A stretch of 64,000 nucleotides of DNA from Aurantibacter sp034110465 (GCA_034110465.1 JAWUZD010000012.1:124001-188000); one strand, 5' to 3'. Numbered from the stretch's first letter, positions 1-8,524 are shown. Made by a program: numbers and translations. Notes: a model not told the origin generated them from the sequence alone.

Positions 1-644
1 TTATAGATATATCATTACCTACAAACCCAACACTAATAGGAGATTATACTGCTAGCGGCTATTCTCATGATGCACAAGTAATAACTTACAGTGGTCCAGA
101 TCAAGACTATCAAGGAAAAGAAATTTATATTGGAAGCAATGGCAATACAGATAAAGTTGTTATTTTAGATGTTACAGACAAGAATAATGTAATACTAATA
201 AGTGATTTTACTTACCCTCAAACTGCTTATGCGCACCAAGGTTGGTTTACTGAAGATCAACGTTATTTTATTTTAGGTGATGAAGTAGATGAAATTAACT
301 TTGGATTTAATACAAAAACATTAATTTTTGATTTCTCAGACTTAGACAACCCTTTACTTTCATCTAACTTCTCTGGAACTACAAAAGCAATAGACCACAA
401 TGGCTATGTTAAAGGCAATGAATATTATTTAGCAAATTATAGAGCAGGAATGCGTATTTTTAATATTGATAACATTGGTGCAGCATCTAATGCCTTATTA
501 GAAACGCATTTTTTCGATACATATCCGCCAAATGATAATGCTAATTTTAATGGAACGTGGAGTGTTTACCCATATTTTAATAGTGGAAACATTATAATTA
601 GTGATATTGAAAAAGGATTATTTATAGTTAGAAAAAATAATTAA
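1..644 (+). CDS. Choice-of-anchor B family protein, C-terminal part
   Basis: The frame is open from the window edge, giving 213 visible residues; the start lies upstream. The visible part reads as repeated beta-propeller-like segments: an 'EIYIGSNG' strand, 'VVILDVTD', 'YAHQGWFTEDQRYFILGDE', 'DHNGYVKGNEYYLANYRAG' and a final 'NIIISDIEKGLFIV'. This order matches choice-of-anchor B proteins, which are secreted or surface-anchored LVIVD-type propellers of unknown exact role. It ends two bases before the next start, so it is the first visible member of a four-gene run leading to an MbnP/MbnH pair. No catalytic residues are evident. Family call is fairly sure; function is not known. Confidence 0.75.
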   Translation, partial: IDISLPTNPTLIGDYTASGYSHDAQVITYSGPDQDYQGKEIYIGSNGNTDKVVILDVTDKNNVILISDFTYPQTAYAHQGWFTEDQRYFILGDEVDEINFGFNTKTLIFDFSDLDNPLLSSNFSGTTKAIDHNGYVKGNEYYLANYRAGMRIFNIDNIGAASNALLETHFFDTYPPNDNANFNGTWSVYPYFNSGNIIISDIEKGLFIVRKNN

Positions 645-646
645 TT

Positions 647-1975
647 ATGAAAACACCCCATATATTTATAATTCTGATTTGTTTAATACAATTTGGTTGT
701 AAAAATGATGACGATCAAATTCTGAATGCCTCAGTAATTGGAGATCTAGAATTTGCTCAAAATTATGGGGGACAAAAAAACGAAAGTGGTCAATCTGTTG
801 TTGCTACTTCTGATGGTGGCTATGCTATTTTAGGCTATACACAATCTACCAATGGTGATATTACAGACAAAAATGAAGATAGTTTTGATTATTGGTTGCT
901 GAAATTCAATGAAACCAATGAGTTGTTATGGACTAAAACCTTTGGGGGCACTTTAGACGATAGAGGTAATGATATTGTTGCCACACAAGATGGTGGATTT
1001 GCTATTACAGGTTATGGTTCTAGTAGTGATAATGATATTGATCTAAATAATGGAAATCAAGATTTTTGGATTTCTAAACTAGACTCCGATGGAAATATAA
1101 CCTGGGAAAAATCTTTTGGATATAATGGTTCAGATAGAGCATATTCAATTATTCAAACTCAAGATCAAGGATTCTTAATTTCTGGAGTTTTAGATGTTAC
1201 AGCTTCTGCTGGAGAAGGCAATAGTAAGAGTTATTTTACAGAACATGCTGGTGGAGATTATTGGGCTATAAAACTAGATAATAATGGAAACCAAGAATGG
1301 ACTAAGTATTTTGGAGGAAATCTGTCAGATGATCCTTATGGAGTAACACAAACTTTAGACGGTAATTTTATTCTAATAGGTTCTTCAGATAGTGAAGATG
1401 TCGATATTACGAACAACAAGGGTTCTTATGATTATTGGGTAGTATCCATTTCAAACTCCGGAATATTACTTTGGGAAAAGAATTTTGGAGGAACAGAAAT
1501 AGATGAAGCAAGAGGAATTACAAATACTACGGATGGAAATTTCTTAATTATAGGAAACACAAGAAGTAATGATATAGATATCTCTAATAATATTGGAGGT
1601 TCTGATATTTGGTTAATTAAAATATCTCCATATGGAGAATTACTTTGGGAAAAAACAATAGGTGGAACAAGTTTCGATATTGGTAATAGTATTAGTAAAA
1701 GTATAAATGGGTATATAATTTCTGGTGCATCTAGAAGTTTCGATGGAAACATAACTAGTAATAATGGTCAAAATGATGGATTCGTAGCAGAAATCAATGA
1801 AAACGGAGATCTTCTTTGGGCAAAATCTGCTGGTGGTTCAGACGAGGATTTAATATATGATAGTACTCAAATTAATAATGGAACAATTATATCTGTCGGA
1901 GAAACAACAAGTAACGATTTCGATTTAAATAATAATAAAGGATTTACAGATTTATTAGTCTTAAAAATTAAATAA
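647..1975 (+). CDS. Lipoprotein with seven-repeat beta-propeller
   Basis: A 442-residue protein with an N-terminal hydrophobic signal ending at Cys18, followed by KNDDD, an acidic stretch like the surface-export signals of Bacteroidetes lipoproteins. The lipobox (QFGC) is weak. Residues from about 41 to the end consist of seven copies of a 57-residue unit: an 'xxTxDGGFxIxG' strand, an acidic 'DIDxNNGxxDxW' loop and a closing 'LLWxKxFGG' strand (Trp95, 153, 218, 276, 334, 391). Seven such units suggest a closed seven-bladed propeller with Asp-rich, possibly calcium-binding, loops. It lies between a choice-of-anchor B gene and mbnP-like gene with 2- and 5-base gaps, so co-expression is likely. 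I cannot assign a ligand; a scaffold or binding role at the cell surface is inference. Confidence 0.7.
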   Translation: MKTPHIFIILICLIQFGCKNDDDQILNASVIGDLEFAQNYGGQKNESGQSVVATSDGGYAILGYTQSTNGDITDKNEDSFDYWLLKFNETNELLWTKTFGGTLDDRGNDIVATQDGGFAITGYGSSSDNDIDLNNGNQDFWISKLDSDGNITWEKSFGYNGSDRAYSIIQTQDQGFLISGVLDVTASAGEGNSKSYFTEHAGGDYWAIKLDNNGNQEWTKYFGGNLSDDPYGVTQTLDGNFILIGSSDSEDVDITNNKGSYDYWVVSISNSGILLWEKNFGGTEIDEARGITNTTDGNFLIIGNTRSNDIDISNNIGGSDIWLIKISPYGELLWEKTIGGTSFDIGNSISKSINGYIISGASRSFDGNITSNNGQNDGFVAEINENGDLLWAKSAGGSDEDLIYDSTQINNGTIISVGETTSNDFDLNNNKGFTDLLVLKIK

Positions 1976-1980
1976 AAAAA

Positions 1981-2742
1981 ATGAAAAAAGTATTAGCCCT
2001 ATTTTTAGTCATTACATTGTTTTGGAGTTGTGGAGAAGATCTAGATGATAATGTTTCGACACAAGCAAATGTAAAATTTAATCTAACTCATTCTTTTGGA
2101 AACACAGAAGTAACTTTAGACAACTTTACAGATTTAGATTTAACTAATGCAAATGGTGAAGTATTAAATATTGAAAGAATAAGATACTTGATTTCAAGAA
2201 TAGAATTAGTAAAATCTGATGGTGTTACATATAGATTAAAAGATTATAATTTCACAGATTTATCAGATAGTTCATCATATAATTTTAATGGAGATATATC
2301 AATTCCTTCAGGGATTTATACTTTAAGATTAGTTTGGGGGTTTAATGAAGAAGACAATTTAGATGCAGCGTATACAGATTTAAATACAGCTTCTTGGAAC
2401 TGGCCTGCAATGCTTGGTGGCGGTTATCATTTTCTTCAGTTTGATGGAAAATACAATGTAAACACAACTACGCCATCATCATTTAATTATCATAACGGAA
2501 CAGCTAAAAAAGCAGATGGCACTTTTGAACAAAACTTTGCAACCATAGACTTACCAACAGCTATTTTTGTAGAAAACACAACATCAATAGAATTAAAATT
2601 CGATATTTCTGAATTATTCAAAAACCCAAACACTTGGGATTTAAATGTATTGGATACACCTTTAATGCCAAATTATGATGCTCAAAAAATGATGCAAGCT
2701 AATGTTCAATCAGTATTTAGTATTGGAGAAGTAACTAATTAA
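1981..2742 (+). CDS. MbnP family copper-binding-type lipoprotein
   Basis: 253 residues, signal peptide ending at Cys17 (FWSC). After it come the family hallmarks: a first beta strand 'VKFNLTHSFG' with His37, 'LNIERIRYLISRIELV' near residues 62-77, and 'ASWNWPAMLGGGYHFLQFDG' near 137-156 with Trp139 and Trp141. Known of the family (MbnP, MopE, CorA of methanotrophs): a tryptophan is oxidised to kynurenine by the di-heme partner MbnH and takes part in Cu(I) binding. The next gene encodes just such a partner, four bases downstream. I infer a periplasmic or surface copper-handling protein; which Trp is modified cannot be told from sequence. Confidence 0.8.
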   Translation: MKKVLALFLVITLFWSCGEDLDDNVSTQANVKFNLTHSFGNTEVTLDNFTDLDLTNANGEVLNIERIRYLISRIELVKSDGVTYRLKDYNFTDLSDSSSYNFNGDISIPSGIYTLRLVWGFNEEDNLDAAYTDLNTASWNWPAMLGGGYHFLQFDGKYNVNTTTPSSFNYHNGTAKKADGTFEQNFATIDLPTAIFVENTTSIELKFDISELFKNPNTWDLNVLDTPLMPNYDAQKMMQANVQSVFSIGEVTN

Positions 2743-2746
2743 AATA

Positions 2747-3811
2747 ATGAAAATATTTAGACTCATTCTTATTTTATTTTTAGTTTCCTGTGGAGATAAA
2801 GAAACTGAAGTTGATACCTATGAGCCTATTCCATATACGTTACAAATCCCAGAATTATTTCAACAAAAACTAATTCCACCATTAATTCCTATTAATAATA
2901 AACTAACAATTGAAGGTGTTACTCTAGGAGAAAAATTGTTTTTTGATAAGTTATTATCTACAGACAATTCTGTGTCTTGCGCAAGTTGCCATAATCCACA
3001 AGATGCTTTTTCAGATAATAACATAGTAAGTACTGGTGTTAACGGTTTAACTGGCACAAGACATTCTATGCCACTATTTAATTTAGCATGGAACTTTGAT
3101 GAAAAATTCTTTTGGGATGGTCATGAGTTTAGCTTGGAACAACAAGCTTTAGAACCTGTAATTCAAGCAAACGAATTAGGGAATTCAGATTGGGAAATCG
3201 TTGAAGAACGTCTTCAAAACACCACAGAATATCCAGATTTATTCCAAAAAGCATTTAAAACATCTACTATAACAAAAACATTAATCGCACAAGCTATAGC
3301 TCAATTTGAACGTACTCTAATTTCAGGAAACTCTAAATTTGACAGATACAGTTTAGGCATAGAAACATTAACATCTGAGGAGTTAGATGGTTTAGATGTT
3401 TTTATGAATGAAGAACGCGGAGATTGTTTCCATTGTCATGGTAATCCTAATAATCCACTTTGGACAGATAATAAATTTCACAACAATGGCTTAGATGCTA
3501 CATTTACAGATTTAGGCTTAGGAGGATTTACTGGAGATCCAAATGACAACGGAAAATTTAAATCGCCTTCTTTACGTAATTTAGAATACACAGCTCCATA
3601 TATGCATGATGGGAGATTTGCAACCCTAGAAGATGTTATAAATCATTACAGCGAAGGTATTCAAGACTCGCCTACAATAGATGCTTTAATTAAAAAAGCT
3701 GATCAAGGTGGTGTTCAGCTACCAGTCCAAGATAAAGCTAATTTAAAAGCCTTTTTATTAACACTTTCTGATCCAGATTTTGTAAACAATTCTTTATTTC
3801 AAAATCAATAA
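2747..3811 (+). CDS. Di-heme cytochrome c peroxidase family protein (MbnH/MauG-like)
   Basis: 354 residues with a lipobox ending at Cys15. Two c-type heme sites are visible, CASCH at 78-82 and CFHCH at 227-231, and a conserved 'PYMHDGR' near 285-290 in the second domain. Length and order match bacterial cytochrome c peroxidases/MauG relatives (about 330-360 residues). Coupled directly behind the MbnP-like gene, it is better read as the MbnH-type enzyme that oxidises the MbnP tryptophan than as a general H2O2 peroxidase, though the two activities are not exclusive. It is the last gene of the run; a 107-base gap with a new promoter box follows. Confidence 0.85.
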   Translation: MKIFRLILILFLVSCGDKETEVDTYEPIPYTLQIPELFQQKLIPPLIPINNKLTIEGVTLGEKLFFDKLLSTDNSVSCASCHNPQDAFSDNNIVSTGVNGLTGTRHSMPLFNLAWNFDEKFFWDGHEFSLEQQALEPVIQANELGNSDWEIVEERLQNTTEYPDLFQKAFKTSTITKTLIAQAIAQFERTLISGNSKFDRYSLGIETLTSEELDGLDVFMNEERGDCFHCHGNPNNPLWTDNKFHNNGLDATFTDLGLGGFTGDPNDNGKFKSPSLRNLEYTAPYMHDGRFATLEDVINHYSEGIQDSPTIDALIKKADQGGVQLPVQDKANLKAFLLTLSDPDFVNNSLFQNQ

Positions 3812-3877
3812 GAAAAACATATACTATCCATATCAAAATTTAATGTTAGGTTCTTTAAAAAAAAGAGACTTATATTG

Positions 3878-3885
3878 TATATTTG
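3878..3885 (+). promoter_or_regulatory. -7 box TATATTTG upstream of the SUF operon
   Basis: Exact match to the Bacteroidetes TAnnTTTG element, 33 bases before the start codon of the first SUF gene. A clear -33 TTG is not visible at the usual distance. It probably marks the SUF operon promoter. Confidence 0.55.
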
Positions 3886-3918
3886 TGCTTTATTTAGATT
3901 AATTCTAATTGAAAAATT

Positions 3919-4248
3919 ATGATAAAAGTTTCAGACATTGCTAAGAAAAAAGTAGTTGATCTTATGAATGATGATGGTTTTGACGCAGCGGTACATTTTG
4001 TACGTGTTGGTGTTAAAAGTGGTGGTTGTTCTGGATTATCTTACGACTTAAATTTTGATCAAAATCAAACCGAAGACGATAAAATCTTTGAGGATAATGG
4101 CGTAAAAATAATAGTAGACAAAAAAAGTTTTTTATACCTAATTGGAACCACTTTAGAATATTCTGGTGGATTAAATGGAACTGGATTTGTTTTTAACAAC
4201 CCTAACGCTAACAGAACTTGTGGTTGTGGAGAATCATTTTCACTTTAA
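3919..4248 (+). CDS. sufA: Iron-sulfur cluster carrier/assembly protein, IscA/HesB family
   Basis: 109 residues, the normal size of A-type carriers. The three invariant cysteines are present: Cys37 in 'GGCSGLSY' and Cys101 and Cys103 in 'TCGCGESF'. These proteins take an Fe-S cluster from the SufBCD scaffold and pass it to apo-proteins in the cytoplasm. It precedes sufB by 75 bases and follows a TAnnTTTG promoter box, so it is the first gene of the SUF transcript. It could equally be named erpA/iscA-like; position favours sufA. Confidence 0.88.
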   Translation: MIKVSDIAKKKVVDLMNDDGFDAAVHFVRVGVKSGGCSGLSYDLNFDQNQTEDDKIFEDNGVKIIVDKKSFLYLIGTTLEYSGGLNGTGFVFNNPNANRTCGCGESFSL

Positions 4249-4323
4249 GAATTAAAAAACATATTGAAAAATTTTAACCGAATTAGTTTAAAATTAATTT
4301 TCAACTTTACAACATAAAACTTG

Positions 4324-5772
4324 ATGAGTAAATATACTGAAGATGACTTAAGAGAAGAGTTAAAAACCAAAGAATACGAATATGGTTTTTATACAGATAT
4401 TGAATCTGAAACTTTCCCTATTGGTCTAAATGAAGACATTGTACGTGCTATTTCTAAGAAAAAGAACGAACCACAATGGATGACGGATTGGAGACTAGAA
4501 GCTTTCAAGGTGTGGAAAACAATGGAAGAACCTGATTGGGCAAATGTAAATTACACAAAACCAGATTTTCAGGCTATTGCTTATTATTCGGCTCCAAAAG
4601 CTATTGACCCCAACAAAACATTAGACGACGTAGATGCAGATCTATTAGCGATGTATAAAAAACTTGGAATATCTATAGACGAGCAAAAGAAAATGAACAA
4701 CATTGCAATGGATATTGTTGTTGATTCTGTTTCTGTAGCAACTACATTCAAGAAGACTTTAGGTGAAAAAGGTATTATTTTTATGCCAATTTCTGAAGCA
4801 ATACAAGAACATCCAGAATTAGTTAGAAAATATATTGGTACCATTATTCCAACAACAGACAATTATTATGCTGCTCTAAATTCAGCGGTGTTTTCTGATG
4901 GTTCTTTTTGTTACATTCCAAAAGGGGTAAAATGCCCAATGGAATTATCTACATATTTTAGAATTAATGAAGGTGGAACAGGACAATTTGAGCGCACACT
5001 TGTTATTGCTGACGAAGGAAGTTATGTAAGTTACCTTGAAGGTTGTACAGCTCCAAGTAGAGATGAAAATCAATTACACGCAGCTGTTGTAGAACTTATT
5101 GCTTTAGACGATGCAGAAATTAAATATTCAACAGTACAGAATTGGTATCCAGGAAATGCTGAAGGAATTGGTGGTGTTTATAACTTTGTAACTAAACGTG
5201 GTTTATGCGAAAAGAATGCGAAAATCTCTTGGACACAAGTAGAAACAGGTTCTGCTGTAACTTGGAAATATCCTTCTTGTATTTTAAAAGGTGATAATTC
5301 TGTAGGTGAATTCTACTCTATAGCGGTAACAACCAATTACCAGCAAGCAGATACAGGAACAAAAATGATTCATTTGGGAAAAAACACAAAATCAACAATT
5401 ATCTCTAAAGGAATTTCAGCTGGAAAATCTCAAAACTCTTATCGTGGTCTTGTACAAATTAGTTCTAGAGCAGAAAACGCAAGAAATTTCTCGCAATGCG
5501 ATAGTTTATTAATGGGTAACGATTGTGGTGCTCATACATTTCCATACATAGAAGCAAAAAACAAAACTGCAATAATAGAACACGAAGCAACGACTAGTAA
5601 AATTGGTGAAGACCAAATATTTTACTGTAACCAACGTGGAATAGATACAGAAAAAGCCATTGCTTTAATTGTAAACGGATTTAGTAAAGACGTTTTAAAC
5701 AAATTACCTATGGAATTTGCTGTTGAAGCACAAAAACTATTGGAAATTAGTTTAGAAGGATCTGTTGGATAA
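4324..5772 (+). CDS. sufB: Fe-S cluster assembly scaffold protein SufB
   Basis: 482 residues from the ATG; a TTG codon just before it is in frame but the ATG is the better start. It shows the SufB N-terminal segment 'YEYGFYTDIESETFPIGL', then the right-handed beta-helix core with 'SDGSFCYIPKGV', 'LEGCTAPSRDENQLHAAVVELIAL' split by the usual loops, 'VQNWYPG' and the C-terminal 'YIEAKNKTAIIEHEATTSKIGEDQIFYC'-type region. SufB forms the SufBC2D scaffold on which clusters are built with sulfur from SufSE. Full length for the family. Downstream sufC is separated by a small lipoprotein gene, which is not usual. Confidence 0.96.
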   Translation: MSKYTEDDLREELKTKEYEYGFYTDIESETFPIGLNEDIVRAISKKKNEPQWMTDWRLEAFKVWKTMEEPDWANVNYTKPDFQAIAYYSAPKAIDPNKTLDDVDADLLAMYKKLGISIDEQKKMNNIAMDIVVDSVSVATTFKKTLGEKGIIFMPISEAIQEHPELVRKYIGTIIPTTDNYYAALNSAVFSDGSFCYIPKGVKCPMELSTYFRINEGGTGQFERTLVIADEGSYVSYLEGCTAPSRDENQLHAAVVELIALDDAEIKYSTVQNWYPGNAEGIGGVYNFVTKRGLCEKNAKISWTQVETGSAVTWKYPSCILKGDNSVGEFYSIAVTTNYQQADTGTKMIHLGKNTKSTIISKGISAGKSQNSYRGLVQISSRAENARNFSQCDSLLMGNDCGAHTFPYIEAKNKTAIIEHEATTSKIGEDQIFYCNQRGIDTEKAIALIVNGFSKDVLNKLPMEFAVEAQKLLEISLEGSVG

Positions 5773-5796
5773 AAATTAAATTAAAATTTATTAAAA

Positions 5797-6201
5797 ATGA
5801 GAAACATATTATACATTTTAGTTTTCGCGTTAAGCTTTTCAGCTTGTAAAAACGATTCAAAAGAAGTAGAAAAAATTGTAGAAACTATTGAAGATACAAT
5901 TGCTAATGATGGTTTAACCTTAATTGAAGGTGATTTTATTTATTACGCAGATGCAGCGGTTTTACAGACAAAAACTGGTTTTTTTGGTGTTATTCTTAAT
6001 GATAAAGCAAAAGAATTAGCCGAAAGAGCAAAACCATTTCAAAAGGAAACTACAGATATGGTTAAAGTTAGAGTTAGAGGTTTAATAGAACCTAAAGCTA
6101 CTGATGCTGAAGGTTGGGATTTTACCGTAACCATTAAAGAAGTTGTTAGTGTTGAAGCATTAACTCTAAAAGAAAACGAAGTTATTAAAGTTGGAAAATA
6201 A
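5797..6201 (+). CDS. Small lipoprotein inserted between sufB and sufC
   Basis: 134 residues with a clear lipoprotein signal (FSACKND, Cys17). The mature part has an acidic helix (residues about 20-37) and then a beta-rich stretch with 'GDFIYYADAAVLQT' and 'VRVRGLIEP', suggestive of a small OB-like or beta-barrel fold, but I do not recognise the family. It is co-directional with sufB (24-base gap) and sufC (33-base gap), so probably read on the SUF transcript although its product is exported to the envelope while SufB and SufC are cytoplasmic. Confidence 0.7.
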   Translation: MRNILYILVFALSFSACKNDSKEVEKIVETIEDTIANDGLTLIEGDFIYYADAAVLQTKTGFFGVILNDKAKELAERAKPFQKETTDMVKVRVRGLIEPKATDAEGWDFTVTIKEVVSVEALTLKENEVIKVGK

Positions 6202-6234
6202 GGTGATAAGCCTTTTCAAAATAAACACATTATA

Positions 6235-6987
6235 ATGTTAAAAATTAAAAACTTACACGCTAACATAGACGGAAAATCTATTTTAAAAGGTATTAATTTA
6301 GAAATAAAGGCAGGAGAAGTTCATGCTATAATGGGGCCAAATGGTGCTGGGAAAAGTACTTTAGCTTCAATAATTGCTGGAAAAGAAGACTACGAAGTCT
6401 CTGAAGGTAACATTACTTTAGATAACGAAGATATTGAAGAATTAGCTGCAGAAGAACGTGCTCATAAAGGTGTGTTCTTATCATTTCAATATCCAGTAGA
6501 AATTCCTGGTGTTTCTGTAACTAACTTTATAAAAACAGCTATTAACGAAACGCGTAAAGCACAAGGTTTAGAAAATATGCCTGCAAACGTTATGCTAAAG
6601 TTAATAAAGGAAAAAGCAGAATTATTAGAAATAGACCGTAAATTCTTATCACGTTCTTTAAACGAAGGATTTTCTGGTGGAGAGAAAAAACGTAACGAGA
6701 TTTTTCAAATGGCAATGCTAGAACCAAAATTAGCTATTCTTGATGAAACTGATTCTGGTTTAGATATTGATGCCTTACGTATTGTATCTAATGGAGTTAA
6801 CAAATTAAAAAGCAAGGATAATGCTGTTGTTGTAATTACACATTACCAACGCTTATTAGATTATATCGTACCGGATTTTGTTCATGTTTTAATGGATGGG
6901 AAAATTGTAAAATCTGGAGACGCTTCTTTAGCTTTAGAATTAGAGGCAAAAGGTTACGATTGGATTAAAGAAGAAGTTAACGCATAA
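6235..6987 (+). CDS. sufC: Fe-S cluster assembly ATPase SufC
   Basis: 250 residues, ABC-type ATPase. Walker A GPNGAGKST at 34-42, Q-loop 'SFQYPVEIPG' near 83-92, signature SGGEKKR at 147-153 and Walker B 'LAILDETDSGLD' near 167-178; the SufC-typical 'DETDSGLD' replaces the transporter 'DEPTSGLD'. It is not a transporter: the ATPase powers conformational change in the SufBC2D scaffold. Full length for the family and same strand as sufB and sufD. Confidence 0.96.
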   Translation: MLKIKNLHANIDGKSILKGINLEIKAGEVHAIMGPNGAGKSTLASIIAGKEDYEVSEGNITLDNEDIEELAAEERAHKGVFLSFQYPVEIPGVSVTNFIKTAINETRKAQGLENMPANVMLKLIKEKAELLEIDRKFLSRSLNEGFSGGEKKRNEIFQMAMLEPKLAILDETDSGLDIDALRIVSNGVNKLKSKDNAVVVITHYQRLLDYIVPDFVHVLMDGKIVKSGDASLALELEAKGYDWIKEEVNA

Positions 6988-6990
6988 TAG

Positions 6991-7140
6991 TTAGCAGTGT
7001 TTTAGTCTTCAGTTAGCAGTTAAGTAAAACGTTGTTAATTTTGGATTTAACAAAAACTATTATATTATTTAAAGTGAAAGATTGCAGTTTTTTCTAGCAT
7101 TTACAGCTAACCGAATACTGAAAACTTAGTACTGAAGACT
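6991..7140. repeat. Inverted-repeat intergenic element between sufC and sufD
   Basis: AGTCTTCAGT at 7004-7013 is matched exactly in reverse complement by ACTGAAGACT at 7131-7140. GTTAGCAGT occurs at 6990-6998 and again at 7012-7020, and a diverged AGCTAAC copy lies near 7105. The element fills the otherwise ungenic gap and ends nine bases before the sufD start. It looks like a flavobacterial dispersed intergenic repeat; no transposase is present. Confidence 0.6.
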
Positions 7141-7149
7141 TAAAAAGAA

Positions 7150-8463
7150 ATGGATTTAAAAGATAAATTAGTTACCTCATTTTTAGCATTCGAAAATCAG
7201 GTCGATGTAGACTCTAATATTCACGATATTAGAACTGAAGCTATAAAAACATTTGAAAGCAAAGGTTTTCCAACTAAAAAAGATGAAAACTGGAAATACA
7301 CATCATTAAAAGGTGTGTTAAAACACGATTATAGTGTATTCCCTAAACATGAAAATGCTTTAGAATATAGTGATGTAAAAAAGTATTTCTTACATGATAT
7401 AGATACCTATAAAGTAGTTTTTATTGATGGAAAGTACTCGTCTCACTTATCTCAAACAACACATGATGGTATAGATGTTTGTTTAATGTCTTCGGCTTTA
7501 AACAAACCTAAATACAAAATTATAGTAGATAATTACTTTAATAAAATTGCTCCAAAAGATAGTGTAACAGCTTTAAATACAGCATTTTCTAAAGAAGGCG
7601 CATACATTCATATCCCAAAAAATAAAGTGGTTGAAAAACCAATTCAAATTATTCATTTTTCTACAGGTAGTGAAGCTGCAACAATGTTACAGCCAAGAAA
7701 TCTTATTGTTGTAGACGAAAATGCACACGTACAAATTATAGAAAGACACCAGAGTTTAACAAATAATCCTGTTTTGACTAATTCTGTTACAGAAATTTTT
7801 GCTAATAAGCGCGCAATTGTTGATTACTATAAAGTACAAAACGATAACCAGGAAGCATCGCTTATAGATAGTACTTACGTGAATCAAAAACGCGAAAGTT
7901 TAGCATCAGTACATACGTTTACTTTTGGAGGAAAACTAACTCGTAATAACCTTAATTTCTATCAAAATGGAGAACATTTAGATTCTACAATGAAAGGAAT
8001 TACTATTATTGGCGATAAACAACACGTGGACCACAATACATTAGTGCATCATATTGAACCAAATTGCGAAAGCCACCAAGATTATAAAGGCATTTACAAC
8101 GATAGTTCTACAGGTGTTTTTAATGGTAAGGTTTTAGTTGAAAAAGATGCACAAAAAACAAATGCATTTCAAGCAAACAATAATATTTTAACTAGCGATA
8201 AAGCATCAATTAACACCAAACCTCAACTAGAGATTTTTGCAGATGACGTAAAATGTTCTCACGGTTGTACTATTGGACAGTTAGATGAAAGTGCTTTATT
8301 TTATATGAAACAACGTGGTATTCCAGAAAAGGAAGCTAAAGCATTATTAATGTTTGCCTTTAGTAATAACGTATTAAGCTCTGTTAAAATACCAGAATTA
8401 AAACAACGTATTACAAAATTAATTGCTACAAAATTAGGCGTAGATATTGGTTTTGACCTTTAA
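7150..8463 (+). CDS. sufD: Fe-S cluster assembly protein SufD
   Basis: 437 residues. It has the N-terminal helical region with 'FPTKKDENWKYTSLKGVL' (residues about 37-56), a beta-helix core and the conserved C-terminal 'ADDVKCSHGCTIGQLDESALFYMKQRGI'-type block. SufD is the paralogue of SufB in the SufBC2D scaffold and is needed for iron acquisition. Full length. It is followed by a strong terminator, so the sufA-B-C-D transcript probably ends here and sufS is read from its own promoter. Confidence 0.95.
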   Translation: MDLKDKLVTSFLAFENQVDVDSNIHDIRTEAIKTFESKGFPTKKDENWKYTSLKGVLKHDYSVFPKHENALEYSDVKKYFLHDIDTYKVVFIDGKYSSHLSQTTHDGIDVCLMSSALNKPKYKIIVDNYFNKIAPKDSVTALNTAFSKEGAYIHIPKNKVVEKPIQIIHFSTGSEAATMLQPRNLIVVDENAHVQIIERHQSLTNNPVLTNSVTEIFANKRAIVDYYKVQNDNQEASLIDSTYVNQKRESLASVHTFTFGGKLTRNNLNFYQNGEHLDSTMKGITIIGDKQHVDHNTLVHHIEPNCESHQDYKGIYNDSSTGVFNGKVLVEKDAQKTNAFQANNNILTSDKASINTKPQLEIFADDVKCSHGCTIGQLDESALFYMKQRGIPEKEAKALLMFAFSNNVLSSVKIPELKQRITKLIATKLGVDIGFDL

Positions 8464-8489
8464 TTTTTACTAATAATTTTAAATTATAT

Positions 8490-8524
8490 AAAGCAGTTAC
8501 TTTTTTAGTAGCTGCTTTTTTATT
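8490..8524. terminator. Bidirectional terminator between sufD and the lipoprotein gene
   Basis: AAGCAGTTAC and GTAGCTGCTT (one G-T mismatch) form a ten-pair stem around TTTTTTA, followed by a T run on the + strand; A-rich sequence precedes it. It sits between convergent genes and overlaps the stop codon of the minus-strand gene. Confidence 0.75.

Noticed and set aside
2747..3811. Plain H2O2-scavenging cytochrome c peroxidase
   Set aside because: Not excluded biochemically, but the immediately upstream MbnP-like gene makes an MbnH-type role more likely, so it was not the primary call.
6991..7140. Insertion-sequence ends
   Set aside because: No transposase frame or target duplication is present; the element is too short for an IS and fits a dispersed intergenic repeat.
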